In this document: piece by piece, positions 27,224-36,927 of the stretch
Layout of the letters: each line of letters starts with the position of its first letter
How positions within the stretch are numbered: position 1 is the stretch's first letter
Origin: an uncultured Psychrobacter sp.
GTDB lineage: Bacteria > Pseudomonadota > Gammaproteobacteria > Pseudomonadales > Moraxellaceae
Length of the DNA: 64,000 nt
Direction: 5' to 3'
NCBI GenBank assembly: GCA_947489525.1
Contig: CANLDW010000002.1
Location: 248,001 to 312,000, forward strand
Made by a program: the position numbers and the translations under genes
Notes under the pieces: generated by a model
Seen by the model: only the letters and a program-made list of their open reading frames with translations
What the model was told of the DNA's origin: nothing
Database searches by the model: none

Positions 27224-28366
27224 TTATGCTTGCCACTCGCGGCGCAGATGATACTCGCGTCTGAGCTTATCAAAGTCAGTCGCATTGACCTGACCTTTAT
27301 TAACCTGACTACGCAGACGCGCATCGTCTTGCATAATGTCGTAAAACGTCGTCACTCTATCAGGATGAGCAAGCAGCTCTGCCCACAAAAACATATTATC
27401 CGGTAATAGGTGCAGCATCGTCTGTACAGGCGTTATCGCTAGGCGCGCGCATAACGCATCGTAGATCATCTGCGTACCGCGCAGCTTACCTTCGAGCGTA
27501 TAGCCTGCGATATGCGGCGTTGCAATAGCAAGTCTCGATAATAGCGACTCCGATATCTGCGGTTCATGCTCAAACACATCAAGTACGACTTGACGCGAAG
27601 TTGTCTTGATATCTGTCTCTAAATCTTCAGCACTGATGACGGCGCCGCGCGCACTGTTTATGAGCAAGCTCGATGCAGGCATCAGTTGTAGCGCGTCACT
27701 ATCGATAAGATGATAGGTCGGATAGGCACTACCGTTGACCTCATCTTGCTCCTGCTCATACGTTAAGGGTACATGTAGGCTCAACACATCACTTCGACTG
27801 AGCACTTGCTCAAAGCTGGCGTTATTCATAGCCGATTGCGGCTGCAAAGGATCGTAGCCTAGAACCTGCCAGCCTAAATCAGCCGCGTACTGTGCCAGCG
27901 TACTACCAATATTACCAAGCCCAATAATACCAAGCGTCATTGTCATTGGCTGCTGCGCGTAGTGCGGTCTGAGGGTCAAGATCGCTGTTATCACGTACTG
28001 AGCAACGGAGTGTTTGCTAGAACCTGCTGCATTAGCAAAGCTAATATCACGCGCCCTCAAATAAGCCTGGTCAACGTGATCCGTACCAATAGTCGCAGAA
28101 CCAATAAACATGACACTCGTATTGTCAGCGAGTAGCGCTTCATTGATAGGTGTGACTGAACGTATTAGTAGTATCTCAGGCTGCAATTTTGCAAGGAGCT
28201 GCGCGTCTATATCTCGGCCTGCAACCGTCACTATATTAATCGCCTGCGCGCTCGTTCGTTTCAGCATAGCCTCATTAAAGAAATCAGCTAAGCTAGCAAT
28301 GTTAGCGTCGGCGACAATAGTTAGAGGTTTTGCTACAGACGCTTCGCTCTTAGAGAGGTTGAACAT
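27224..28366 (-). CDS. pdxB: 4-phosphoerythronate dehydrogenase
   Basis: PdxB oxidises 4-phosphoerythronate in the DXP-dependent pyridoxal phosphate pathway. The 380-residue protein is a D-2-hydroxyacid dehydrogenase: VADANI near the N-terminus, FIGSATIGTDHVD, FANAAGSSKHSVAQY, the NAD site LGIIGLGNIGSTLA, HVPLT, LINSARGAVI, LDVFEHEP and the catalytic His in ATPHIAGYTLEGKLRGT. The last motif is typical of PdxB. The C-terminal dimerisation domain is present (MQDDARLRSQV). It runs in the same direction as epmA, 66 bp apart. Confidence 0.94.
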   Translation of the reverse strand: MFNLSKSEASVAKPLTIVADANIASLADFFNEAMLKRTSAQAINIVTVAGRDIDAQLLAKLQPEILLIRSVTPINEALLADNTSVMFIGSATIGTDHVDQAYLRARDISFANAAGSSKHSVAQYVITAILTLRPHYAQQPMTMTLGIIGLGNIGSTLAQYAADLGWQVLGYDPLQPQSAMNNASFEQVLSRSDVLSLHVPLTYEQEQDEVNGSAYPTYHLIDSDALQLMPASSLLINSARGAVISAEDLETDIKTTSRQVVLDVFEHEPQISESLLSRLAIATPHIAGYTLEGKLRGTQMIYDALCARLAITPVQTMLHLLPDNMFLWAELLAHPDRVTTFYDIMQDDARLRSQVNKGQVNATDFDKLRREYHLRREWQA

Positions 28367-28452
28367 GCTTGTCTCTACTTATAAAGGATTAAACTATAGG
28401 TGTTTTTTAGGAGATATTTGCGCGGGAATATCGAACAGTATGTTATATCAAC

Positions 28453-29595
28453 TTAACTGTTCTTAGTACTCGCCGTTTCATTCACTAAGGGTACGGTCTG
28501 CTCAGCAACGCGCTCACCATCTTGCGGGGCTAGCTTGTCACTTTGATGCTGCGATATCCACTCACGCCAAACTGCAAGACCGATAGCCAACACCACAGGG
28601 CCAATAAACAAGCCTACAAAACCAAACGCAGTGAGACCACCTAATACACCGATAAAAATAATAATAAAAGGTATTTTGGTCGCGCCGCTGATGACAATTG
28701 GACGGATCAGATTATCCACCCAGCTAATCACTAATACCCCCCACAAAGCCAAACCGATACCTTCTACCGTATGACCTTGGCTGAGTAGCCAAATTGACAC
28801 CCCACCCCAAACAAACGGTGTGCCAAAGGGAATGAGCGCAATGATAAAGGTCGCAATAGTCAATAAGATAGGACTGGGCGCACCTGAAAAATAGTAACCA
28901 AAACCCGCGAGTACCGCTTGTGCCAGTGCAGTCAGTCCAATACCGTAGACGACAGCTCGGGTCGTCGTCCCTACCGAGTCGATATAGCCATCGATCCGGT
29001 TGCCAATGATATTGCGTAGTGCTTGCCGGATTTGACGGACCAGACTGGTACCATCGCGATAAAAGAAAAACAAGGTCATTAGTGCCATACCAAGCTTAGC
29101 AAGACTACTAAACAAAACATCAAGCGCTACTTTACCGTAGTACAAATGCGACTGAATCCACAACCGAAACGCCTCAAGAGTTCCCTCAGGATTTTTATTG
29201 ATCCGCCATAGCAAGTCGCGTACTTGTTGCCCGATAACGGGTAGCTCTTTTATCGATTCAGGCACATCGACATAACCTACTTTAATGCGGTAAATAAGAT
29301 TGCTAATAAGACTGAGGGCTTCTTGTTGGAGAACATAGATCCCAACCAAAAGAGGTACGCCAATGATCAATGAGATACTGACCGTCATAATAGCGGCGCT
29401 AAAATCAGGACTGAGCTTTACCTTTTCGTGAAAAAAATTATAAATTGGAAAAGTGACATAGGCTAAAATAGCTGCCCACAAAGCGGGCACAATAAAAAAT
29501 TGCACTACCCGAAAGCATAGGATAAACAGCACTGCCAGCAACGTAATTGCTAATAAACGCTGAATAATAAACTCTTTTGTCCAGTTTTCGATCAT
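28453..29595 (-). CDS. AI-2E family membrane permease
   Basis: The roughly 380-residue inner-membrane protein belongs to the PerM/YdiK/TqsA (AI-2E transporter) family. It has two N-terminal membrane segments, an amphipathic middle region (about 60-210) and a block of five or six C-terminal membrane segments with FGYYFSGAPSPILLT, IALIPFGTPFVWGG, and VDNLIRPIVISGATKIPFIIIFIGVLGGLTAFGFVGLFIGPV, the family signature region. Members have been linked to quorum-signal export or ion transport; the substrate here is unknown. I use the ATG at 29595; an in-frame GTG at 29628 would add 11 residues, and neither has a good ribosome binding site. Confidence 0.85.
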   Translation of the reverse strand: MIENWTKEFIIQRLLAITLLAVLFILCFRVVQFFIVPALWAAILAYVTFPIYNFFHEKVKLSPDFSAAIMTVSISLIIGVPLLVGIYVLQQEALSLISNLIYRIKVGYVDVPESIKELPVIGQQVRDLLWRINKNPEGTLEAFRLWIQSHLYYGKVALDVLFSSLAKLGMALMTLFFFYRDGTSLVRQIRQALRNIIGNRIDGYIDSVGTTTRAVVYGIGLTALAQAVLAGFGYYFSGAPSPILLTIATFIIALIPFGTPFVWGGVSIWLLSQGHTVEGIGLALWGVLVISWVDNLIRPIVISGATKIPFIIIFIGVLGGLTAFGFVGLFIGPVVLAIGLAVWREWISQHQSDKLAPQDGERVAEQTVPLVNETASTKNS

Positions 29596-30329
29596 AGAGA
29601 TAAACCAAGCGCAAACGGCAATACTCACTAAAGGTTATATTACCGCGATGTTTATAGGATTAATTAGTGTTTGGAATTTTTGGTGATACATACTACTACC
29701 CGCAAAAGGCCTATTCGGCTTTAGGGTCTGATAGTGGGCAGCTAACAACTATCTACTTACTACTTATACTTACCGTAAGTAATACATATTGGGTAATACA
29801 GCTATAGAGATAACGCAGAAATATCATAATGTTGCCATTATGCCTTATGGCAAGATAAATAAATAATGCTATGTTGTAACCTTTACTTACAATTTTATTA
29901 ATCATAATATACTGAGCCTAGATGTTTGCATCAAAAACTTAAGATATAAAGGTAACAAATACGAAGTCAGCTGATTCAGCACTCCCTATCTACTGAACCG
30001 AACCTATAAAGGGAAATCACTGCTGCGTTCTATTTGTAGTAAAAATAGATGTTATACTAAAACCATTATTGTGCTCGCCCGTTGTTTTTACCATGAATAG
30101 AGACGATTTATTGAAGCAAGCTTGAATGAGCGTACAAACATAAGACTCATCCAACCGCTCACTGATTAGACTGTACTGAATATACTTAGTATTGGAAATC
30201 TAATATTAACACCTAGTATTGACATCCAGTGTTAATGCCCAGTATTAAAATTTAATATTGACGCTTCTTAACACACACTGTAACTAATAATAACTGACTA
30301 CATTTTAAATATTGATAGGAACCACACCA
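29596..30329. other. Divergent spacer between the permease gene and nadE
   Basis: This 734 bp AT-rich region should hold promoters for both directions. It contains TTACTTACGGTAAGTAA-like dyad symmetry near 29766-29785 and a six-copy 13 bp tandem repeat close to nadE (listed separately). No gene is visible. Confidence 0.5.
30188..30266 (+). repeat. 13 bp degenerate tandem repeat, 6 units, upstream of nadE
   Basis: Units of the form AGTATTGACATCC begin at 30188 (14 bp), 30202, 30215, 30228, 30241 and 30254, each keeping A(G/A)T(A/G)TT. The block ends 63 bp before the nadE start codon. Two units contain TTGAC(A/G). Confidence 0.85.
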
Positions 30330-32021
30330 ATGTCAAAAGACACTGATAACACTAACTCCAATTCAACAACCCAATCAAACTCAAACCCTCAATTATCCAA
30401 TACCGTTACTTTTGCTCTAGCCCAATCGCATTTTTTGGTCGGTGACATTACTGCTAATGCCGAAAAAATGCGCAAACTTGCTATAGAAGCGCGCGATCAA
30501 GGCGCTGATGTCATCGTTTTTCCAGAACTTGCCCTGCTTGGGTATCCGCCGCAAGATTTGCTCTTGCGCCCAAGCTTATCGGGTCGTGTCAAAAGCGCCT
30601 TGTCCACCCTAAGTGACGTTGATGATATCGTGATGATTGTCGGCTACCCGCACGTTGATCATCACGGCACGTTTAACTCTGCTGCTATCCTACATAATGG
30701 TCATCAAAAAGGCTTTTATCACAAGCAGATACTGCCGAATTATGGCGTTTTTGATGAGCGCCGCTATTTTGATAAAGGTCGTAATCAAGTCTTGTTTGAT
30801 TATAAAGGCATCACTATCGGTCTGCTCATTTGCGAGGATTTATGGGAGAAAGGCCCTATTAATGAGCTTAAAAAACAAGGTGCAGACTTGATTGTTAGCC
30901 TCAATGCCTCCCCTTTTGAGATCAATAAACAAGACAAGCGTAAGTCAATGCTAACGACGTGTAGCCGCGAGCATAGCTTGCCTATTGTCTATGTCAATGC
31001 CGTTGGCGGTCAGGATGATCTGGTATTTGATGGTGGCTCGATGGTGGTACAAGCGGATGGTCGTATCGCCCACGAAGCGCCGCGTTTTATGAATCAGCTA
31101 TTATTAGCCACTTTAGATGTCAAAAAAGGCACGTTCGATAGTCAGTCCAAAGCGCCATTGTCCCTGAGCCGTGAGTCTGAGATGTACCAAGCGCTGGTAG
31201 TCGGTCTGCGAGATTACGTCACGCTGTCAGGCTTTTCTGGCATCATTGTCGGCTTATCAGGTGGCATTGATTCGGCGTTGACCCTGTGTATCGCTGTTGA
31301 TGCGCTGGGCGCTGATAAGGTCTATGCGGTAATGATGCCGTATGAATACACCTCACAAATTAGTTTAGAGGACGCGCAAGCCCAAGCGCGGCGCTTAAAC
31401 GTGTCCTATACAGTCTGCCCGATCTATGATGCAGTCGAAGGTATACGTCATACGCTAGCGCCACTGTTTAATAAGTCACCTATAGATACGACCGAGGAAA
31501 ATATCCAAGCGCGAGCACGCGGCGTCATCCTTATGGCACTATCTAATAAGTTTGGACATCTAGTCATTACCACGGGTAATAAGTCCGAGCTTGCTGTTGG
31601 CTACTCAACGCTATATGGCGATATGGCAGGCGGTTTTGACGTATTAAAAGACGTCTATAAGTCGCAAGTTTATGATCTGGCAAACTACCGTAACCGCCTA
31701 GAGGATACGCCGGTTATTCCTGAGCGCGTGATTACTCGTCCGCCGTCAGCTGAGCTGCGTCCTGATCAAAAGGATGAAGACAATCTACCCGGCTACGATA
31801 TTTTGGACGCTATCTTAACCCTGTACATTGATGAAGATATGGGCTATCAAGAAATCCTCGATAAAGGCTTTGATAGCGAGGTCGTCGCCAAAGTCATTAA
31901 ACTGGTTGATAATAGTGAGTACAAACGCGTGCAAGCACCTATCGGCGTTAAGATTAGCCACAAGGCTTTTGGCCGTGAGCGCCGTTATCCTTTAGTGAAC
32001 AAATGGTCGATAAAGGGCTAA
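30330..32021 (+). CDS. nadE: Glutamine-dependent NAD+ synthetase
   Basis: NadE amidates deamido-NAD to NAD, the last step of NAD synthesis, using glutamine. The 563-residue protein has two domains. The N-terminal glutaminase (nitrilase fold) has Glu66 in VFPELALLGYPPQD, Lys132 in FYHKQILPNYGVFDE and Cys168 in LLICEDLWE. The C-terminal synthetase has the PP-loop VGLSGGIDSALTL (310-315), TGNKSELAVGYSTLYGDMAG and the end KAFGRERRYPLVN. The first 24 residues are a Ser/Asn/Thr-rich tail. ATAGGA lies 9 nt before the ATG at 30330. A perfect terminator hairpin follows. Confidence 0.96.
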   Translation: MSKDTDNTNSNSTTQSNSNPQLSNTVTFALAQSHFLVGDITANAEKMRKLAIEARDQGADVIVFPELALLGYPPQDLLLRPSLSGRVKSALSTLSDVDDIVMIVGYPHVDHHGTFNSAAILHNGHQKGFYHKQILPNYGVFDERRYFDKGRNQVLFDYKGITIGLLICEDLWEKGPINELKKQGADLIVSLNASPFEINKQDKRKSMLTTCSREHSLPIVYVNAVGGQDDLVFDGGSMVVQADGRIAHEAPRFMNQLLLATLDVKKGTFDSQSKAPLSLSRESEMYQALVVGLRDYVTLSGFSGIIVGLSGGIDSALTLCIAVDALGADKVYAVMMPYEYTSQISLEDAQAQARRLNVSYTVCPIYDAVEGIRHTLAPLFNKSPIDTTEENIQARARGVILMALSNKFGHLVITTGNKSELAVGYSTLYGDMAGGFDVLKDVYKSQVYDLANYRNRLEDTPVIPERVITRPPSAELRPDQKDEDNLPGYDILDAILTLYIDEDMGYQEILDKGFDSEVVAKVIKLVDNSEYKRVQAPIGVKISHKAFGRERRYPLVNKWSIKG

Positions 32022-32071
32022 GCACGCCCTAGTATTAAAACTAATACTATAGTCAAAGTATGAGCCGCATT

Positions 32072-32098
32072 AAGCTGGGAGCGCTCCCAGCTTTTTTA
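32072..32098 (+). terminator. Intrinsic terminator of nadE
   Basis: AAGCTGGGAGC and GCTCCCAGCTT form a perfect palindrome followed by T-run. It lies 50 bp past the nadE stop. Confidence 0.9.
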
Positions 32099-32216
32099 GT
32101 TCCTGCTTCTACCACTTTTGTTTGAATACTTGACTGCCAACCCTTGTATATTTGTACAGCCAGCTTGTTCTTATTGTTTCTTTTTCACCGCTTCAGCCTT
32201 TATATTTGAGTCCGTC

Positions 32217-33485
32217 ATGAGCTTGCTCTCCGCTAGTGTGTTTATATTTTTATTAATCGCCTTAAGTGCCTTGGTGTCAAGCTCCGAGCTGGCGCTGGCC
32301 TCAGCGCGTAAGATCAAGCTACAAGTTATGGCAAAAGAGGGCGAGGTACGCGCGCTTGATGTGCTAAATATGCAAGAGCATCCAGGCAGCTTTATCACTG
32401 TCGTACAGATCGCGCTCAATGCTATCGCCATTTTAGCTGGGGTCGTCGGCGAGTCCGCGATTAGCCCCTATTTACAGCGTTTGTTTAACCATGAAGGCCT
32501 AGCGTCGACCGTATCGTTTATCCTTGTCACCAGCGTATTTGTACTTTTTGCCGATCTCATGCCTAAGCGCCTTGCGATGTCAAACTCTGAGCACATCGCG
32601 GTCAAAGTCGTGCGGCCAATGATTTTTCTAATCTTTATCCTAAAGCCTATTATTTGGGTTTTTGATGGCATCGCTAATGTCCTGTTCAAGCTCTTAGGTA
32701 TATCAACGGTGCGTCAAGATGAGATGACCTCAGAGGATATTTATGCAATCATGGACGCTGGCGCAGAAGCAGGCGTGATTAAGCATCAAGAGCACCACTT
32801 AATCGAAAATATCTTTGAGATGCAGGAGCGTACGGTCACCTCAGTGATGAATCCGCGCGAGCACATCGTTTATTTTGATACCAAAATGACTACCGCAAAA
32901 GTTGTCGATACAATGATTGAGCAGCCCCATAATAAATTTTTGGTATGCGTCGATGACGATCTAGAACAGATTATAGGGTACGTGGAGTCCCGCAGCTTTT
33001 TGGCGTTAGTGTTAAACAAGCAAGAGGTCAGCTTGACGGATAAAGCTTTGCTTAAGCCTGCCCTATTTATTCCTGATACGTTATCTTTGTTTGAAGTATT
33101 AGAGATGTTTAAATCAACGGGCGCAGACTTTGCGGTCATCGTTAATGAGTACGCTCTAGTCGTAGGCGTGATTACCCTAAAAGATGTGATGAGTATTGTC
33201 ATGGGTGAGCTGGTGACGCTTGAGGAGCAGCTGATTGTACAGCGCACCGACAACTCATGGCTCATAGATGGCATGACGCCAATTGAGGACGTCATCCGCG
33301 CGCTTGGTATCATTAATCTACCCCACAGTCAGAATTATGAGACGATTAGCGGTTTTATGATGTATATGTTACGCAAAATACCCAAAAAAACTGATAGTAT
33401 CGAATATGCCAGCTACCGCTTTGAGATTTTAGCGACTGATAACCTAAAGATTAATCAGTTATTAGTGACTAAATTTGAAGATTAA
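32217..33485 (+). CDS. CNNM/CBS-domain membrane protein (HlyC/CorC family)
   Basis: The 422-residue protein has an N-terminal CNNM domain of about 180 residues with three or four membrane segments (ASVFIFLLIALSALVSSSELAL, ITVVQIALNAIAILAGVVGES, FILVTSVFVLFADLMPKRLA). Two CBS domains follow (VMNPREHIVYFDTKMTTAKV.. and FAVIVNEYALVVGVITLKDVMSIVMGEL), then a CorC-like C-terminal domain (DGMTPIEDVIRAL). CNNM/CorC proteins take part in Mg2+ and Co2+ handling; the real ion here is not known. I start at the ATG at 32217 because the membrane domain begins there; an in-frame upstream extension to 32118 crosses spacer DNA just after the nadE terminator. Confidence 0.88.
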   Translation: MSLLSASVFIFLLIALSALVSSSELALASARKIKLQVMAKEGEVRALDVLNMQEHPGSFITVVQIALNAIAILAGVVGESAISPYLQRLFNHEGLASTVSFILVTSVFVLFADLMPKRLAMSNSEHIAVKVVRPMIFLIFILKPIIWVFDGIANVLFKLLGISTVRQDEMTSEDIYAIMDAGAEAGVIKHQEHHLIENIFEMQERTVTSVMNPREHIVYFDTKMTTAKVVDTMIEQPHNKFLVCVDDDLEQIIGYVESRSFLALVLNKQEVSLTDKALLKPALFIPDTLSLFEVLEMFKSTGADFAVIVNEYALVVGVITLKDVMSIVMGELVTLEEQLIVQRTDNSWLIDGMTPIEDVIRALGIINLPHSQNYETISGFMMYMLRKIPKKTDSIEYASYRFEILATDNLKINQLLVTKFED

Positions 33486-33502
33486 GTTTGAATACTAAAT
33501 AG

Positions 33503-34258
33503 TTAGTCCCTCGCGCCAAATATAGCGCTACCCACACGTACCATCGTTGAGCCATGCGCAATAGCGTCCGCCATATCAGCGCTCATACCCATACTCAGTG
33601 TATCCCAAGCGTTTAGATCTGGATGATTTACCTTTACCTCGTCGAACAGCTTTTGGGTACGGGCAAAGGCATCAGTGTTGGCTTTTGCTGGGATAATCAT
33701 CAGACCGCGAAGTATCAGACGCTCATAACCCTTTACCGCGTCGATTAAAGCGGGCAGATCCTCTGGCAGACAGCCTGACTTACTATCCTCGTCATCTATA
33801 TTGAGCTGAATTAGGACATTGAGCGGTGCCATGTCATCTGGGCGCTGATCGTTTAGGCGTTTGGCGATAATCTCACGCTCAAGAGTTTGTAGCCAATCGA
33901 AGTGCTCAGCAATGTCACGCGTCTTATTGCGCTGCACATGACCGATATAGTGCCAAATAATGTTACCCGCAAGAGCTTTAGACTCAGGTGCGTCGCGCAA
34001 GGCTACTATCTTCTCGATTGCTTCTTGCAAGTAGTTCTCACCAAAGTCGCGCTGACCTTCGCGCGCTAAAGCAGCAATCATAGCGCTAGGCTTCGTTTTG
34101 GATACCGCTAGTAAGGTAACATCGCTAGTGTCAGTCTGCTGACAAGCAGCGTTGATCTGCTCACGTACTTGCTGCCAATTATCTAACAAGCTTGCAACAT
34201 CGACCTCAACGTTGTCTTGTGATGGATTATTAATATCATCTAAAGTCGTATCCTTCAT
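33503..34258 (-). CDS. Pyridoxal phosphate homeostasis protein (YggS family)
   Basis: YggS proteins bind PLP and buffer its level; they have no confirmed catalytic activity. The 251-residue protein has the alanine-racemase-like barrel: LLAVSKTKP with the PLP lysine Lys54, FGENYLQEA, WHYIGHVQRNKTRD, IQLNIDDEDSKSGC, RGLMIIPA and the end LSMGMSADMADAIAHGSTMVRVGSAIFG. The N-terminal 20 residues are an acidic extension. It is divergent from pilT, the same arrangement as in Pseudomonas. Confidence 0.93.
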   Translation of the reverse strand: MKDTTLDDINNPSQDNVEVDVASLLDNWQQVREQINAACQQTDTSDVTLLAVSKTKPSAMIAALAREGQRDFGENYLQEAIEKIVALRDAPESKALAGNIIWHYIGHVQRNKTRDIAEHFDWLQTLEREIIAKRLNDQRPDDMAPLNVLIQLNIDDEDSKSGCLPEDLPALIDAVKGYERLILRGLMIIPAKANTDAFARTQKLFDEVKVNHPDLNAWDTLSMGMSADMADAIAHGSTMVRVGSAIFGARD

Positions 34259-34565
34259 AGAAAACTCGTCATCATTTGTAGTCTAGGTAAAAGTCAGTTG
34301 TCTATTTTTGCATTTTCTTATACTAGTGGATGGTTAAATGCTGACAGTCTTGTTATTATATTGTTACACGATTTAACGAATGCTGCTATAGTAAGTAGCA
34401 ATGTTAATATCGGACGACTTGTAGCACAATGTTTATAGTGACAAGCCTATCGTCTTAGACCGTTTAACACTGATCTTATAATTCACTTCTCTTTAATCTC
34501 CTTTAGTAAACACACTTAGTAAATTCATTTAGTAAATACATATCGCGTAATAGGAACCTTTGACT
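34259..34565. other. Divergent spacer between yggS and pilT
   Basis: This 307 bp region should carry promoters for both genes. Its right end has a threefold 13 bp tandem repeat (34503-34541). Nothing else stands out. Confidence 0.5.
34503..34541 (+). repeat. 13 bp tandem repeat, 3 copies, before pilT
   Basis: TTAGTAAACACAC, TTAGTAAATTCAT and TTAGTAAATACAT follow one another without gaps, ending 10 bp before the pilT ribosome binding site AGGA (34552-34555). Confidence 0.9.
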
Positions 34566-35621
34566 ATGGCTGAAAAAAACAATCTAAGTATCGAGGATTT
34601 GCTACGTTTTACCGTCAAGCACAATGCCTCGGATCTACACATTTCAGCTGGAATGCCGGCTATGATCCGCGTCGATGGTGAGATGACGCGTATTAATATG
34701 CCATCCATGACCCATCAAGTTGTGCATCAGCTTATCTACGATATTATGAATGATAAGCAGCGTGCTGATTTTGAAGAGTTTTATGAGACAGACTTTTCCT
34801 TTGAGATTCCAGAACTTGCGCGTTTTCGGGTCAATGCCTTTAATCAAAACCGCGGCGCAGGGGCAGTGTTTCGTACTATTCCCTCCAAAGTCCTTACTAT
34901 GGAGGACTTGGGTATGGGTGAGGTATTCAAGCGCGTCTCCGACTTTAAGCGCGGCGTAGTACTCGTCACAGGACCGACAGGTTCAGGTAAATCAACCACG
35001 CTTGCCGCTATGATCGACTACATCAACGAGAGTCGCAAAGAGCACATCTTGACGATTGAGGATCCGATTGAGTTTGTCCACGAGTCCAAAAAGAGCTTGA
35101 TAAACCAGCGTGAAGTACATCGTGATACTTTGGGTTTTGAGCCTGCGCTACGCTCGGCACTACGTGAAGATCCCGATGTCATCTTGGTCGGTGAGCTACG
35201 CGATCTGGAGACTATTCGTTTGGCGCTAACCGCCGCTGAGACAGGACACTTAGTATTTGGAACCTTGCACACCAGCTCGGCTGCCAAAACCATTGACCGC
35301 GTTATCGATGTCTTTCCAGCTGCCGAAAAGGACATGATCCGCGCGATGTTGTCAGAATCACTACAGGCGGTCATCTCACAGACGCTGCTACGCCGTCAGA
35401 CCGGCGGACGAATTGCAGCGCATGAGATTATGCTGGGTACGCCCGCTATTCGTAACTTAATACGTGAGAACAAAATCGCTCAGATGTACTCCGCTATCCA
35501 AACGGGCGCAGGGGACGGTATGATTACCCTTGATCAAACGCTCAAAAACTTAGTCACCAAAGGCACGATCAGTAAAGACGTTGCTCGCCCTTATGCCAAG
35601 CAGCCTGACGCTTTTTTATAA
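34566..35621 (+). CDS. pilT: Type IV pilus retraction ATPase PilT
   Basis: PilT is the hexameric ATPase that pulls back type IV pili and so drives twitching motility and DNA uptake. The 351-residue protein has an N-terminal PAS-like domain with ASDLHISAGMPAMIRVDG, Walker A VTGPTGSGKSTT (136-143), the Asp box ILTIEDPIEF, Walker B VILVGELRDLETI, the His box GTLHTSSAAKTIDR, and the C-terminal AIRNLIRENK motif needed for retraction. I use the ATG at 34566, with AGGA 10 nt upstream, rather than the TTG six bases earlier. It is followed by pilU with a 66 bp gap and is likely co-transcribed. Confidence 0.97.
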   Translation: MAEKNNLSIEDLLRFTVKHNASDLHISAGMPAMIRVDGEMTRINMPSMTHQVVHQLIYDIMNDKQRADFEEFYETDFSFEIPELARFRVNAFNQNRGAGAVFRTIPSKVLTMEDLGMGEVFKRVSDFKRGVVLVTGPTGSGKSTTLAAMIDYINESRKEHILTIEDPIEFVHESKKSLINQREVHRDTLGFEPALRSALREDPDVILVGELRDLETIRLALTAAETGHLVFGTLHTSSAAKTIDRVIDVFPAAEKDMIRAMLSESLQAVISQTLLRRQTGGRIAAHEIMLGTPAIRNLIRENKIAQMYSAIQTGAGDGMITLDQTLKNLVTKGTISKDVARPYAKQPDAFL

Positions 35622-35687
35622 CATGAGTTATAACCCAAGCGTCCTTTAGATAACTTTTAATCGATTGATTTTAAACGCAGGTACAAT

Positions 35688-36809
35688 ATGGACTTTGATA
35701 AACTGTTACAGTTGATGATCAATAAAAACGGCTCCGACCTTTTTATAACTGCTGATGTTGCCCCATCCATGAAAGTGAACGGTCAGATTCTACCCGTTGG
35801 TAAAACTCCGCTCAACTCCGATCAAACTATGAAGTTGGTCAAAAGCATCATGACCAAGAGCCAGCAGCAAGAGTTTGAAGAGACTAACGAGTGTCAGTTT
35901 GCGATTGCTGATGAGGCACAGCAAGCTCGTTTTCGTGTCAGTGCTTTTATGCAGCGCGATATGGCAGGTATGATCCTCAGAAAAATTGAGAACAAGATCC
36001 CAACGGTTGAAGAGCTACGTCTGCCACCAGCGCTCAAAGAGCTGGCGATGAAAAAACGCGGTATTATCTTGTTGGTTGGAGCAACAGGGACAGGTAAATC
36101 AACCACGCTTGCCTCTATGATTGGTCACCGTAACCAAAACTCACACGGTCACATTATTACCATAGAAGATCCTATCGAGTTTGTCCATAAGCATCGCGGC
36201 TGTATCATCACCCAGCGCGAGGTCGGTATCGATACGCTCTCCTTTGAAGCAGGTCTAAAAAACACCCTGCGCCAAGCGCCTGACGTTATTTTGATCGGTG
36301 AGATTCGCAACCGTGAGGTGATGAGTTATGCTATCCAGTACGCTGAAACAGGACATTTAGTGTTTGCAACGCTACACGCTAACAATGCCAACCAAGCGAT
36401 CGACCGTATCATTCACTTCTTTGAAACCAGTCGCCACAACCAGCTGTTTATGGATTTGTCGCTTAACTTACAAGCTATTATTGCTCAGCAGCTTATCCCA
36501 ACGCCTGACGGCAAAGGACGCCGCGCGGCTATTGAGGTACTGCTGAACTCGCAGCTTATCAGTGATTACATTCGTAAGGGCGAGATTCATGAGATCAAAG
36601 ATGTGATGACGCGCTCGCGCGATAGCGGTATGCAGACCTTTGATCAGGCGCTACTCGATCTGTACGAAAACGGCGATATCACTTATAAAGAGGCGATTAG
36701 ACATGCCGATTCGCCAAATGACTTGCGTCTCAAGATTAAGCTTAGTAGCAAAGGCGGCGACCACAATGTGGATGAAGGCGCAGACAGTCTGTCCTTAGAT
36801 GTCAGCTGA
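35688..36809 (+). CDS. pilU: PilT-like retraction ATPase PilU
   Basis: PilU is a second retraction ATPase that works with PilT at the pilus base. The 373-residue protein shows GSDLFITADVAPSMKVNGQI, Walker A VGATGTGKSTTLAS (131-139), IITIEDPIEFVH, VILIGEIRNREVM and FATLHANNANQAIDR. The C-terminus has RRAAIEVLLNSQLISDYIRKG and then a Lys/Ser/Asp tail characteristic of PilU. A weak AGG ribosome binding site lies before the ATG. Gene order yggS | pilT-pilU matches Pseudomonas. A bidirectional terminator separates it from convergent fur. Confidence 0.96.
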   Translation: MDFDKLLQLMINKNGSDLFITADVAPSMKVNGQILPVGKTPLNSDQTMKLVKSIMTKSQQQEFEETNECQFAIADEAQQARFRVSAFMQRDMAGMILRKIENKIPTVEELRLPPALKELAMKKRGIILLVGATGTGKSTTLASMIGHRNQNSHGHIITIEDPIEFVHKHRGCIITQREVGIDTLSFEAGLKNTLRQAPDVILIGEIRNREVMSYAIQYAETGHLVFATLHANNANQAIDRIIHFFETSRHNQLFMDLSLNLQAIIAQQLIPTPDGKGRRAAIEVLLNSQLISDYIRKGEIHEIKDVMTRSRDSGMQTFDQALLDLYENGDITYKEAIRHADSPNDLRLKIKLSSKGGDHNVDEGADSLSLDVS

Positions 36810-36833
36810 GGTCTAATACTACCCTTTATAATC

Positions 36834-36864
36834 AAAAACAGCGCTCACTATGAGCGCTGTTTTT
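36834..36864. terminator. Bidirectional terminator between pilU and fur
   Basis: AAAAACAGCGCTCA and TGAGCGCTGTTTTT pair fully around a 3-nt loop, giving T-runs on both strands. It lies between the convergent pilU and fur genes. Confidence 0.92.
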
Positions 36865-36927
36865 ATAGCCGTTTTATATACAATAATAACCAAGATACAA
36901 ATAGACAGTTTATAGCTGGTAGCGATA

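Noticed and set aside
30188-30266. CRISPR-like array upstream of nadE
   Set aside because: Units are 13 bp with no spacers between them and no cas genes nearby; it is a simple tandem repeat.
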